A stretch of 64,000 nt of DNA from Hirsutella rhossiliensis (GCF_020360975.1 NW_025408667.1:1-64000); one strand, 5' to 3'. Positions 19,467 to 30,477 are shown, numbered from the stretch's first letter. Program-made: numbers and translations. The notes: a model not told the origin generated them from the letters alone.

Positions 19467-21663
19467 TTACAGCTTTGCGGGTTCTTCTTGAAGAAACTTC
19501 GCTGGGACAGGAACCCATACCGCTCTTATAAACTCAGCAAACCCCTTGCCCAAGCTGTCAAGTCGGCTGGAACTACTCACGCCCCGCCCCAGGAGACCGT
19601 AGACAACGAAATGCACGGCGAATATGTTAGGCATCTCCACCCGCTCGATAAAGTACCAGTCCCTCCAGTCCTTGCGCATGAGCTCTTTTACCTTTTCTCT
19701 AGTCAGAAAAGACCGCAGCCAGTCGTATTGCTCCGCGCTCTCTACGAACAGCCCGATGTTGACATTGCCTGCCTTGTCTCCCGACCGGCCCAGGACGACA
19801 TCACCCAACGGTCGCATCGTCCTGGGCCCAAAGGAATCCAGCGAGGACGGGTTAGCAGTTTCGTAGTTGTCTCTATCCGCCACAGGTTCTGTAATCTTGG
19901 GCGGCCCGACTGTAAACCGCCGCTGAGGCCCTGCGGACTGGGAATCGAGAATCGTGACTGCCTCGTCCAGTTCTCCCTGAGAGATGACAGCCGGAAAATA
20001 GCCCAGAAATGGTCTGGGGAATATCGTTCGGTAGTCGAATGAACAGTTCATCCCTATTAAAAGTTAGCTTCGACGAATCCCACACAAGCAGCGGCCACGA
20101 GTCATTCGTGGGGCCCAGTTTGTGCGGCGTTTGCGAAGGACATCGTACCAGGAAAATGGGCCATGAAGCAGAAGTTCCAGGCCCCGGTCACGGTGGTGAC
20201 GGCATGCCGATCCCTTGCTTGGGCGAATACGCGCATATAAGTCGTCGACGCGAGCTGAGAATCGGGATTCTCCTCCGAGACGCCGACCCTCTGAAACTCG
20301 AGCACATCAATGTCGTCTAGCGTTCCCCATTCCTTGAGCTTGTTCCGGATCTGAGCTTCCTGAACGTCCCATTTGTGGTCAGTGCCGTAGCCGGTGGCGT
20401 TGATGAGAATCTCGAGCTGATATCCGCCCCTGTAGAAGACGGCAAGCTTTGTTGTCGGCGGCGGAGGGTGGCCTTTGACTCCGGATACGTGCACTCGATT
20501 CTGTGCCTGGTAGACAACCTTGACTCCTGTTAAGTCGGCCTTGACGTCGCTGTTGAGGTAGATGTTGCCTTGAAGCTCATATAAGAGCTGGCACTTGACG
20601 GTGTCGGCAGTCACAAAGCCGCCAAGAGCTTCGTGTTTGGTCACAACGCACTCTCCGTTGGCCGCCACCTCAGCTATGGGCAGTCCAAGATCAACGAATG
20701 CGCTCGGGGGATATTTGTAGGCTCCAGCGAAGTTTGCCCCGGTGACGTAGGTAGAGCACTCGATCAGGTGCCCAGCCACGAGAGCACCAGCCAGGGCGTC
20801 AAAGTCCGACTCTGCCCATCCATACCACCAGGCAGCGGCGGCAATCACGGGCGAGGCGTCTGCGACGCGGCCGCAGATGACGATGTCGGCGCCTAGGTCA
20901 AGGCCGCGCTGAATGGCGCGGTAGCCGAGATAGGCGTTGGCGGAGAGGATAGGCATGGTGGCTGGGTTATCCAGGAAAGTGAGCGTGTCCTTGGCCAGCT
21001 TGACGTTTTGGTTTCCGTTGTCCAGGTGAAGTGCTGCCGATGACGGGGCAGAGCCGTGCCTCAAGAGCGAATGGACCTTGGGCATCAGGTCGTCGCCATC
21101 GACAAAGGCAACGCGCAGCTGGAGGCCGCGCTCGGCAATCTGCCAGAGTCTCTCCATCAGCTCGAGGCCCAACTGCAAGGGCGAGGTCTATTTGGAAAGG
21201 GGGCAGTAGAGTCACTCGTTGACGCACCATGCCATGGACTTTTTCGGCCAGGCCCGTTGGGTTGAGCGACCCTCCGTTGACAACAATTTTGATGCGCTTC
21301 TCGTTGACGACGTCAAGGGACATTTCGATGCCGGCGAGGGCAGTCGGGACCCAGCCGGGGTGGGACTGGTCCGTCTTTCGGAGGGCGTCGTTGCCCAGGG
21401 TTCCCTCTGGTTGCGCATCAGCTTGATTCCAGGACGGCCGGCGACAATGTCGGCGAGTGCACGGGACGAACCTGCTAAATAATCACCCGTGATGACATCG
21501 ACGGGCCCATACGTGGCTTGGTTGTACATGTGGATGCCCTGGTCGGCTGCGGCGGCCTTATCAGAAGCAGCGACACAGCTCGACTCGGCGGGCGCCACTC
21601 ACTGGATGCGCCAGAGCAATTGGCGATCCTGACGGGACGTCGGGCAGACACAAAGGGCGGCAT
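19467..21663 (-). pseudogene. AtuA-like (DUF1446, acyclic terpene utilisation) protein with one frameshift
   Basis: AtuA is named from the Pseudomonas citronellol/geraniol pathway; fungal homologues have no proven reaction. Exon 1 (21663-21603) encodes MPPFVSARRPVRIANCSGAS. A 56-nt intron (21602-21547, donor GTGAGT, branch CTGAT) leads into NQATYGPVDVITGDYLA, the family hallmark. Later blocks are EKRIKIVVNGGSLNP, AFVDGDDL, ADIVICGRVADASP and, after a 95-nt intron (20148-20054, branch GCTAAC), NCSFDYRTIFPRPFLGY and GDVVLGRSGDKAGNVNIGLF, ending VPVPAKFL as usual. The frame slips by one base near 21,391 in a G-run (CCTGGGCAAC), between MRNQREPW and DALRKTDQSHPGW. Another frame change at 21,188-21,227 fits either a 40-nt intron (GTGCGT...AATAG) or a second indel. 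Everything else is well preserved, so a recent mutation or a sequencing error is likely. Confidence 0.8.
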
Positions 21664-22825
21664 GGCGAAAGATTCAAGCTCAAACCATGGAAGAATCGCA
21701 GCGGACACTTGGACGCCGGGGGGTTTGAGAAACGGGCCAGATTATGTCTTCGCGGATGTTGGACGAAGCCGTTTGTTGCCGTCTCTCACTCGGTACGAGA
21801 ACTGTTGCCGGATTGCTATACTGACGGCGGCACCGTTCACGTTAAACTCGCGACGCAGCCGTTGATAACGGAGGGGATGCATGATGAGGAGACACGCCGG
21901 TCAAGACAAGTTTATTCATGTCCGGCTAGCGGCCGAATCCGCATTTAGTAGAAACAAATAGATGGTCACATCACATGATGGACCACGACCATCGCCCAAG
22001 AGTCTTTCGCTCCATGTCTTGATGCCTTGCAACATTGCCCAGATTGCGGGGAGCGGACCACGAGCCGAGGCTCGCAAGAGTAACTCGCTGCAAGGCGTTT
22101 TTGACCCGTCATGTCAGGATACGGAGTGGCGACGAAGGCTCGTGTGAATGACGCCGAGCTCGGCCGGAGCACGAAGGCGCAGAAGTGCCCCCGAAGCCTT
22201 GAATACATGTGGCTACTGTTTAATAATGGCTACCTTTGGATGATGGATTGGAGCCTGTCTTTCATCAGCCTCCCCGGGCAAGGAACACATAGTTTCGCCG
22301 CCGGTCCGTGTCCCGAGCATCGGTTATGCCACCCCCAGATGATATCACTTTTTGATGCTGCGCAATAGCCGAAGCCTCGCTGCTCCACCCCCGCGTCTGT
22401 GCGCGGCATTTCGGGGTTTGTGCTTGGGGTCCACGGACCCGGCATTACCGAACGAGCCAAGGGAGTGTCCCTTCGTGTTGTTGGTGTCCAGACCTAGAGC
22501 AATACAAATTTTTGATCGAAAAGTATAGCGACAAGAGGCTATTCCGACGAAGCCAGTTCCCTCCTTTGCTATGTACCATTTCTGGGAGTCATGATCGTTT
22601 TTCTTTTCCATTCGACTGTCATTAATCGCCCAGTCGAAACGGCTCGATTTCATTCGCGCCGCGTTCGAAAACCTCTCGTTTGCCGCTCTTGGGCCAAATG
22701 TTTCAGCCATCGACCGGCTGCAATAAAGAGCTGCCCCTCACAAGCGTGTCCATATCCTCGGGCACGAGCGCAAGAGCTTGACGAAGAGAGCCCTTCACCT
22801 CATGATGCTCCCCCCGACCTGGCAC
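21664..22825. other. Gene-free stretch, 1.2 kb
   Basis: Normal composition and no recognisable domain on either strand. It probably includes the AtuA-like gene's promoter and the 3' UTR of the chromodomain gene. Confidence 0.45.
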
Positions 22826-23638
22826 TCATGACTTGTTCTTCTTCTCCGGCCGAACCCTTGGGCGTCCTGGCCGTCGTCGCGGTTGCACGGTCTTCCAGTA
22901 CTCTGCCACCACTTCCGGCGCCGTCTCTTCCACTGCCCTGCACGACACCCACGAGTTTTCCTTGGGACTGTAGCCCACCCATTCCACCAAGAGTCGCTTG
23001 CGGTCGGGGCTGTGCTGGCGGACGGCAAAAATGTTAAACAGGCCCGCGTCCGTTGGGTTGGTTGGCCGGCCGCCTTGCTTTACCCAATACTGCAAGAGGT
23101 TCTGGAGCGCATCCGCGTGCAGGTTTGTCTCGGGCTCCCACGTGAACTCGCCCTGACCCCAGTCAACCCGGATTTCCATCGAGTCGCCGACCCAGCGATG
23201 CTTGACGAGGCGTTTGAATGGGTATTCCTGTTCTTCGCCTTGGCTCTGCTTGTCTTCGTCTCCTTCGCCTTGGGCTGCTTGCTTGTCTCCGTCTGGCTCT
23301 CGCTCCGTCATTTCCTCGCGCGCGTCGGATGGTGCGGGCGTGTGTAGAAGGGCCTGCTTTGGAACAGGGGACATTGCTGGCGACAGCGCACTCAAGCCTG
23401 GGCGCTGGGGTTCGCTGCTGGCCTGTCGATGCTTGCTTCCTCGTGGAGTCGCGATGCTGGCACGTCGATGGCTTCGGTCAGCGGCATCGACGGCGTCCTG
23501 GTGACACTGTGAGCATGGGTCCCACGCATCTTGACCAAGGGCAGCCGCAAACCGACCTGTTGCGCTGCCGGCTCCTGCAGCCGGCCCGTCGACGACTGGC
23601 AGGCTGCTCGAGCCAGAGGCGAGTTTGCTGCGGGCCAT
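22826..23638 (-). CDS. Tandem chromodomain-like protein with C-terminal AT-hook
   Basis: The ATG at 23638 gives 270 aa (MARSKLASGSSSLP...). The frame is open further upstream but only to a GTG. The first half is low complexity, with a CSQC pair and an acidic stretch (about 102-138). Residues about 139-185 resemble a chromodomain: YPFKRLVKHRWVGDSMEIRV, then DWGQGEFTWEPETNLH and a QNLLQYW end, with aromatic residues where the methyl-lysine cage usually sits. Residues about 200-248 are a second, more divergent module: FNIFAVRQ, RLLVEWVGYSPKENSWV, EVVAEYW. Residues about 254-262 (RRRPGRPRV) form an AT-hook for minor-groove binding to AT-rich DNA. This suggests a chromatin protein reading histone marks on AT-rich DNA. 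It is not the usual HP1 layout (chromo then chromoshadow), and retrotransposon origin cannot be excluded, though no integrase is attached. Confidence 0.7.
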   Translation of the reverse strand: MARSKLASGSSSLPVVDGPAAGAGSATGRFAAALGQDAWDPCSQCHQDAVDAADRSHRRASIATPRGSKHRQASSEPQRPGLSALSPAMSPVPKQALLHTPAPSDAREEMTEREPDGDKQAAQGEGDEDKQSQGEEQEYPFKRLVKHRWVGDSMEIRVDWGQGEFTWEPETNLHADALQNLLQYWVKQGGRPTNPTDAGLFNIFAVRQHSPDRKRLLVEWVGYSPKENSWVSCRAVEETAPEVVAEYWKTVQPRRRPGRPRVRPEKKNKS

Positions 23639-23969
23639 GCCCTGGCGTCGGCCGGCAGCTTTGCGCTCGGCGTTGCAGGAGTCCCTTGTCGGGAAGAAAA
23701 GATGCCCGCCAGCATGACTCCCCACGCAGCAACTGACGGATTTTTTTTTGTGTGGACGACTGACTCTAGCGCGGAGATGACGCGTGCTTCCAGTTCAAGT
23801 CAAGGACGGCGCACGTGATGGCAGACGGAAAGCCATCTCGGACCAACTGGGTCTAGCAAAAGTTGATGTCCACACTTGGCAAAAACAACAGCGCTCTAAC
23901 CAGCAAGTAGCCATCCAGCTTCTGGCTAGAAGTTCAGGCGCGAAGGATGCGGCACCATCGAAAAAAGAA

Positions 23970-24061
23970 GGGTCTGGCCGGGGATTGAACCCGGGACCTC
24001 TCGCAAGCTGAGCTCAAGGGTGTGACCCTAAGCGAGAATCATACCACTAGACCACCAGACC
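23970..24061 (-). tRNA. tRNA-Pro (AGG) with an intron of about 20 nt
   Basis: On the minus strand the acceptor stem GGTCTGG pairs with CCAGACC. The A-box (TGGTCTAGTGGT) and B-box (GGTTCAATC) are canonical, and the anticodon stem CTCGC/GCGAG encloses the loop TTAGGG...T with anticodon AGG at 24,029-24,027. An extra 20 bases (24,006-24,025) lie directly after position 37, the standard place for nuclear tRNA introns. It should be functional. Confidence 0.92.
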
Positions 24062-24803
24062 GGTGAAGGCGAACCGCCACATCACGTGATGATTTGATGC
24101 TCAATCGTAACACCACATTTGGTACTTATTCGTGGGTTTGAATCTGCTTACTGTGCATGATCCCATTGAAACAAAGTTGCAACCCTTCTGTGCTTTGTTG
24201 AAGCCCGCCCATCCATCCTTCACGGCAGTCACTATGATAATCGTTTACTAAGGCTCCTTGATGTGTAATATGGAATTTTTACTTGGACATGTCTAGTCCA
24301 ACGCTCAAAGAGCAGCGCCGAGGGAGGATACGTAAAAACAGTCGTGTTCGGCCAACATGTTTGGAACCACGGGCTTATAGGGTAGGACTCGCTCACGTAA
24401 GCATCGCCAGCTGGCTTGGAGATCGAGACCCACCCGGCCACCTTCCCGTTTGCTTCTTTCGCCCCTTTTGCATCATGCTGCATTCTCATTGCGGCATGCC
24501 GCGTTAGTAGCGACAGGAACCTCTGGCGAATCTGACCCTTGGGCGACACTGGACTAATAAAAGGGCAAATTTAATGGTCGAACGCATTTCCGAGCTGTTG
24601 GGCTATGGGAGGGCCACGGTACTAAACGGCACCACATTGCGACGTTCCAGATGTAGACAGTCGCAAGCCGCAACGATGACGTATACGAAGCCAAAGTCAT
24701 GCTTTTTGTGTGCTTCTTCATTCGCCACTGGCAACAAGTAGATAGCCTCGTTTGGCACCCTTGGCAATCTGTGCAATAGCCCCGCTGCCGCAGCTTCGGC
24801 ATC
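24062..24803. other. Gene-free stretch
   Basis: Normal composition. It separates the tRNA from the hydrolase gene and holds the latter's promoter. No domain was recognised in the short frames present. Confidence 0.45.
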
Positions 24804-25865
24804 ATGAGCGCCCCAACACCGGCACCGCTGGTTGTGCATCGCCGCCATGATAAATCGCTGCTCATGGGCCTTCTCCATGCCCTCATCAGGCCCTTGCGAC
24901 CGCGTCTCGTAAAGGCCCACCACAAAGACCTCTCAAGCTCCGAATATCCACGCCTCAGCCCCCCCAAGAAGCTACTGCGAGACCACGACGTTAATGAACG
25001 GTGCGTCGACAACATATGGATCTACGATATCGCGAAAAGGGTCCAACGCGATAAGGACCCGACCAACGTGGAAAGAGGGCATGGCAAGGAAGCGGCGCGA
25101 CGAATATATTACTTCGCTGGCGGCGGCTGGCAGATGCCCCCGAGCCCTCACCACTGGTCATTTGCGGGAGCGCTCAGCAGTCGCCTACCGCAAACAACCC
25201 TGAGCCTCATCTCATACCCCCTTGCGCCCCAGTGCCCTGCCTCAATCTCCATGCCACGCCTGAAGACGCTCTACAGCACCATCATGGAGCAGTCTGCGGA
25301 CAAGAATGAGCGCGTCATCATCGCTGGCGACAGTTCCGGAGTAAACATTGCGCTAAGCTTGGTGCTTTGGGCCCTTGCGACCGAGGCGCAAGGAGAAGCA
25401 GCAAGTAAAGGCCATCCGGCAGCCATAATGGCAATCTCGCCTACCACAGACCTGCGGCACGTTAACACAGACATCCGAGCTGCAGCCCGACACGATCCGA
25501 CCTTGACAGCCCCGTTCATCGACTCGACAGCCGCAGCCTGGTGCGGCACCAGAGATCACCCGGCCTGGAACGGAGGCGGAGAGCGCGCTCAATGGACTGC
25601 AGAAGACCCCCGGGTCTCACCCATACTGGCCCCGATTGAACGCATCGTCGAGCGCGGCATCCAGATGCACGGCGTCATCGGGACTTTTGATGTATTGGCC
25701 CCAGAGGCCATGGTCTTCATGGAAAGGTGCCGCGAGCTTGGCGTCGGGGGCAAGTGGTTGGTGTGGGAGGGCCAAATGCACTGCTTCCCCTTGGCCTTTC
25801 GCTATGGCTTGAAAGAGAGCGTTCAGGCTGTGGACTGGATTGTCGACGTCCTAGGCCAAGTCTGA
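24804..25865 (+). CDS. Alpha/beta-hydrolase fold-3 esterase/lipase
   Basis: Single-exon, 353 aa. The oxyanion-hole block is YYFAGGGW (102-109; usually HGGG/HGGGY, here with Ala-Gly-Gly-Gly). The nucleophile elbow is G175-D-S177-S-G179 in VIIAGDSSGVNIALSL, the acid D296 in GTFDVLAPEA, and the histidine H326 in GQMHCFPL. All three catalytic residues are therefore present, in the usual order and spacing. This family (hormone-sensitive lipase/steryl-acetyl hydrolase group) cleaves carboxylic esters of small to medium substrates. No signal peptide is seen; residues 19-30 are mildly hydrophobic. It is transcribed away from the tRNA and converges on the Frag1-family gene, with only about 43 bases between the stop codons. 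The start is supported by good coding use from the first codons, but an in-frame Met at 21 could also serve. Confidence 0.85.
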   Translation: MSAPTPAPLVVHRRHDKSLLMGLLHALIRPLRPRLVKAHHKDLSSSEYPRLSPPKKLLRDHDVNERCVDNIWIYDIAKRVQRDKDPTNVERGHGKEAARRIYYFAGGGWQMPPSPHHWSFAGALSSRLPQTTLSLISYPLAPQCPASISMPRLKTLYSTIMEQSADKNERVIIAGDSSGVNIALSLVLWALATEAQGEAASKGHPAAIMAISPTTDLRHVNTDIRAAARHDPTLTAPFIDSTAAAWCGTRDHPAWNGGGERAQWTAEDPRVSPILAPIERIVERGIQMHGVIGTFDVLAPEAMVFMERCRELGVGGKWLVWEGQMHCFPLAFRYGLKESVQAVDWIVDVLGQV

Positions 25866-25908
25866 CAACTGCTTGATAGACAAGAAGCGGACTACCCAAT
25901 CGCAAAAC

Positions 25909-26836
25909 TTAGGTCTCGGTTAGCAACGGCAGTCGCTCAGCGTCCGCCTCTGGCCTCAAGACGGTGCCATCGTCATCCCGGAATCTGAGAGAAAGGCTGG
26001 GCGTAAGCGGATGGGCAAGTCGCGAGTGCAGGCATCCTCGCTCACCTAACGTAGCCGGTAAAGGTGGCCGGCCAAATCGACCCCAAGTACGTAATTGTCC
26101 ATTCCATAATGCCCGCTCGGCCGTAGTTGTCCGTGTATAAGAGCACGAGGAATGAGACACCGACACCGGTGACGCAGGCTACAAGCACATTATTCACAAC
26201 ACACCTTCCAGAGTTGTCAGTCCAAACTCTGGAGTCGAATGGAGACAGGGTCAAGACTCAGCGGCAGCAGGGGAAGAGAGCGAACCATTTGCGCAGACCG
26301 GCAAAGGGCGACGACTTCCACGTCTGATCCCACCACACAATCTCGGTCGTGTGCGCACTCAGGCCCAGGCCGCCAAAGGAGCCAAGCAGGAGAAGCCAGT
26401 GCGTGGTCTGCTCTCCGAGAATGTCAAAGATGCTGAGGAGCAAGAGGCATGCCACGGCGCCCAGCCCCGACACCAGCGCGACAAGACCGACAGCCTTTCT
26501 CCACCATGCATCGTCGACGAGTCCGTAAAACCGAGGCGAATACCGGACGTGATGTACCGCAGCAACTGTCCCGACAAAGCACACCGACGTGAGAGTGCAG
26601 CCGGTGATGAAGACAGGCTTGAACTGATGCGCCGCCATGTCGCTGATGAAGGGGACCCGCGGATTGATCTGGCCAGGATACCGCGGCCTGCCGAGCGAGA
26701 GCCAGCGAAGCAGCAGAATGGTCAAGGTGCTGAACCATGAGACGCTGGCGACGATGGGGAAGTAGTGGAGGCGATGGCACGCCCTGGACATGGGAAAAAA
26801 GGAGGTAAAGTCGACAGGAGTCATGTCTGCGCGCAA
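25909..26836 (-). CDS. Frag1/DRAM/Sfk1-family membrane protein, three exons
   Basis: Exons 26836-26286, 26204-26046 and 25984-25909 join to 261 aa. Intron 1 (81 nt) has a weaker donor, GTTCGC, and a CTGAC branch site; splicing joins GLRKW to CVVNNVLVACV. Intron 2 (61 nt) has donor GTGAGC and acceptor CTCAG. The family pattern is clear: a short N-terminal segment with the first helix (LHYFPIVASVSWFSTLTILL), a loop with NPRVPFISDMAAHQ (the conserved ISD motif), then four further helices, ending with the membrane segment before TGYVR and a polar tail, RLPLLTET. Members such as yeast Sfk1 act at the plasma membrane in phospholipid/PI4-kinase regulation; DRAM proteins sit in lysosomes. The exact role here is unknown. 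All splice phases agree, so the gene looks functional. Confidence 0.85.
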
Positions 26837-27490
26837 CCGGTAACCAGGAGCCTTCAGCTTCCAGAGACTTATTAGACTGCACAGGACACGGCGTGGGAGG
26901 GAGGAAAGTCGAGGTCCATGATCTCACGACCACGCCATTTGCATCCCTTTACGCCGTCCACGTGACTGGAGCAAGCAGAGTAGATGATGGCGAGCACAGT
27001 ATTGCGACTGCAACTTGGTGCTCGTTTTCTGGCGTGACGACTTGCCTTGTTCTCCATTCACTCGGTCTAAAACGGCAACAATCCATCCACCCCTCATAAC
27101 TCCGACGGGGGGGAATAACCGCCGTTGAGCATGCCTCGTCTGGTTTCAGTCAGCAACGGGCACTTGAATTATAATGAGTCGACTTGGGGTTCACCTTTGC
27201 CTCGGGTTACGTGGAGCTCCCGAACAGACGAAGCTAGCAGCAAAAATCCCGGCTTTACTGTATTCAACCCTCCCATAAAAGATGCACTGGCAAACGCATG
27301 CCGATGTGCGACCGGCCATGTAGCCGAGCAGTGGGGAAGGCCCGGCACCCACAATGCTTAATTAACCTGAATTTGCATTTACGTTGAGCACATACGGCCA
27401 CACCTGCAGGAACATAAATACTCGATCCCGTCAAGCTCATGTCTAATGTTCAAGGTCTGCATTTTTTGGCCACCTATGCCTCTAATTCTA
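26837..27490. other. Gene-free stretch up to the RIP boundary
   Basis: Normal composition, presumably the Frag1-family promoter and unique DNA. Base composition changes to RIP type at about 27,490-27,560. No gene seen. Confidence 0.5.
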
Positions 27491-28160
27491 GACACGTGTT
27501 CCTCCGATTTTAGATAACAACGAACTATACATCTAGGCTACCCCGCTATCGCTAAGTTATCTAGTTAGCCCCCGAAACGGAGTTCTATACGCAGCACCGT
27601 TTTATACGTTTAGTTTCCTAGATACTACCGACACCGGTAATTTAACTAAAGAATACGTATCGTAGTCTACTATACTTACCCCCTTAATAGCGGGTTATAA
27701 ACTTAAGGCCTACTTATAGTACGTTAGCTATATTTATATAGGAAAACGTAATAAGATATATATAGAGTTATAAGTAATTACTGCTCCCCTCTATATATAT
27801 TATCTAACTTACTCTTTACTCTTTACTTTATATCTAGGACTTCTATAATATATAGTTAGCGATAAATAGTAATATATACTTTATAGGCTAGTTAGCTATA
27901 CTAGCTAGTAAGTAAGATATAAGGACTAATTACCTTATTAATTAAAGCTCTTTTAAAGAAAGTATTATTAGACTTTAAAGGGTATTAAGCTAAGTAATAT
28001 TCTTTAAGGTAAGGTAAGGTTTAATTAAAGAAGTAAAATATATTAGTTTTAAATATAAGATATAGTATAAGGAAGGAAGAAAAAGACTTTTAAAGAGAGT
28101 AAGTATAAGAGGCTATAGTTATACTTAGTAGACCTAATAGTTATATATAAAGGAGCCTAC
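27491..28160. repeat. RIP-mutated repeats, unassigned
   Basis: TpA-rich, CpA-poor DNA starting the large repeat block. The last 70 bases (about 28,090-28,160) match about 1,320-1,395 near the telomere, so a dispersed repeat is present. The element class is not recognised. Confidence 0.6.
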
Positions 28161-29674
28161 TATAAGGGCTTTTACCCTATATAGGCCTAGACTAGGGTCT
28201 AAGCTAAGTCTATATATAAGCGGCCTCCGCGCCTATATAGGCTAGGCCTATACTTCTCTTCCTTTTCCCTTTTATAGATTATTAACCTTCTTTTAATAGA
28301 CCGTACCTAAGCCTATACCTCTACTTACTCTATAATAGTATAATCTACCTTTTATTTTACCCTCTCTATATCCCTATATATAAAATAGCTATTCTTAGCT
28401 ACCTTTAAAGCTAACGTTTAATTACCTAGTCTAGTTAAACCGCCCGCGCCGGTATATATATATATATAAAATATCTATACTCCTATAGCTATAAAATTAA
28501 AGCGAATATAATACTTAGTTCGCTTAGGCAATTAAGAGCCTCTTATAATAGTAGGGCTCTATATAACTAAGAGCGGTACTACTATACCTTAGTAAGTTCG
28601 ACGGGTCCTCTATAGAGCTCGAGCTATAGCTACTTTATATAAAAGTAAAGCTCCGTACTAATAGCGCTATAATAAGGGATATCCGCGCCTAATTCGACTA
28701 TCTTTACGCGAGCCTATCCCTACGCCTATAAAGGTAATAAGTTTCCTTTTTTATCTTTTTCTATAGTATAAGAAAAGGATAACGCCGGTAATACTATAGA
28801 TATCTCTATCTCTACCTTAAGGACCGAGGATAGAAAGAGGTAGCGATAGGAGGGTCGCTATATAAGCTATAGTAGTAAATCCTATTAGTTTTTAAAGTAC
28901 CCGCGCTAAGAAGCGTAGGTAAATATACTCCAAGTAATAGAGGGGCGCACGCGCTAAGATAGAAAGGAGGTTAGGTTTAACGATAGCGACTTTAGCGACG
29001 AGTAGTCTTAGTAACGCCTCTACGGGCTTTATTAGCGTTCCCTAGCGTATAGTAGTAGCTACTATATAGACGGGACGTATACTAATAGCGACTAAAAGGG
29101 CGGCTAAGATATAGGAAGGCCGCTAATATAATATAACTATAGTAAAAGGGAGTACCTATATAGCCCTATATAGGAGGGAGCGGAGCCTTATATATTAAAG
29201 TACCGTCCCCTATATTATAGTACTAAGAGCTACTACTATACGCCGATATAGGGGGGGCGGGATACTATAAGCTTATTAAAGCTAGCTATACGTTATTTTA
29301 TATACCTTTACTCCCTAGCTATAAGTACTAAAGCCTATCTCTTAAGGCGCGGCCCTTATTAATAATATAGTCTATCTAAGAAGCTTACTTAGGAGGGTAT
29401 TATACGTTATTTACTAATGTTTTTTCCGCGACTAAGTATATATAGTCTATATAAGGGTTCCGTCCCCTTAAGCGCGGTATTAACTATTATTTAAAGGTAT
29501 ACTTCTTTAAAAGCTAGGTAGGGGTATAATATAAGGGCTTTTACCTTATATAGGCCTAGACTAGGGTCTAGGCTAAGTCTATATATAGGCGGCCTCTATA
29601 CCTATATAAGCTAGGCCTATACTTCTCTTCCTTTTCCCCCTTATAAATTATTAACCTTTTTTTAATAGACTATA
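28161..29674 (+). mobile_element. Small LTR element (1.5 kb), RIP-mutated
   Basis: Two 145-bp direct repeats, 28,161-28,305 and 29,530-29,674, both begin TATAAGGGCTTTTACC and end AATAGAC(C/T)(G/A)TA. They enclose 1.2 kb without recognisable gag or pol. CTAC flanks both sides (28,157-28,160 and 29,675-29,678), a possible 4-bp target duplication. Equal repeat length and the flanks support a non-autonomous LTR retrotransposon (TRIM-like). Strand is arbitrary. Confidence 0.65.
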
Positions 29675-30477
29675 CTACCCTCGTAGTATACCTAGGAAGC
29701 CTACTAGCTATAACGCTAGAGTCGGTTCGAATCTAGCTAGGGGCACGATTAATTTTTAGTCGGACTAGTAGACTACGCTAACCTACTTATTAATTAGCTA
29801 ATTAGCGCTTCTAGAAGCGCTTATAAATATACTAGCAGTCTAGCCCCGCTATAAGTAGGCCGGCCCGGACCTCGCCTACCCGGACCTAGCAACGAATTCG
29901 TTAGGACCTCCCCCTAACCCCGGTCCGGGCCCCCTAACTAGGAAAATAAAAACCTAGGGCCGATACTAGCAACTTAATAAGTATAGCGCGAAGCCGGTGC
30001 GATAACCCGACTACTAGCCTAGCTAAAGGCCGGCATTAATAAAAAAAATTAGCCCGCTAAGCCTTATAGCGGAAAAATAAGGTAGAGCCTAGAAAGATAT
30101 CGTTATAGGATAAGGTTAGAGATAATTATATAATTAACTATTAACTATTAACTAAAAACGCTCGTACTACCGATTAATACTATATACCCCGCGTACGTAA
30201 AGGAGTTACTTACTAAGGTTACTTTATAGCGGGGCTAATACGATTCCGACTAACTATAACGATACCTAAGATAGCTAGCGTAAGATTCCTATATATTATA
30301 ACCGCGACCTAGTATAAGGGCGGACTAGCTATAAAAGAAGGAAGGGTTTTCCTCTAAGTACTTTAGTTTTTCCTTCCTATTTAACGCCGAAGTTCTAGAT
30401 ACTTTTAAATAGGTTACTAGTATAATCTTAATAATAATAGACTATACCTAAGCCTATACCTTTACTTACTTTATAAA
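29675..30477. repeat. RIP-mutated DNA with a GC-rich patch
   Basis: Contains a B-box-like sequence, GGTTCGAATC, at about 29,732 and a GC-rich patch at about 29,846-29,950. Short inverted matches TAGCCCCGCTATAA (about 29,851) and its complement (about 30,230) could mark a small DNA element. The last 130 bases match about 490-600. No gene. Confidence 0.4.

Noticed and set aside
17535..26836. Secondary-metabolite gene cluster suggested by the LovD-like esterase
   Set aside because: No polyketide or peptide synthase, terpene cyclase, P450 or cluster regulator is present.
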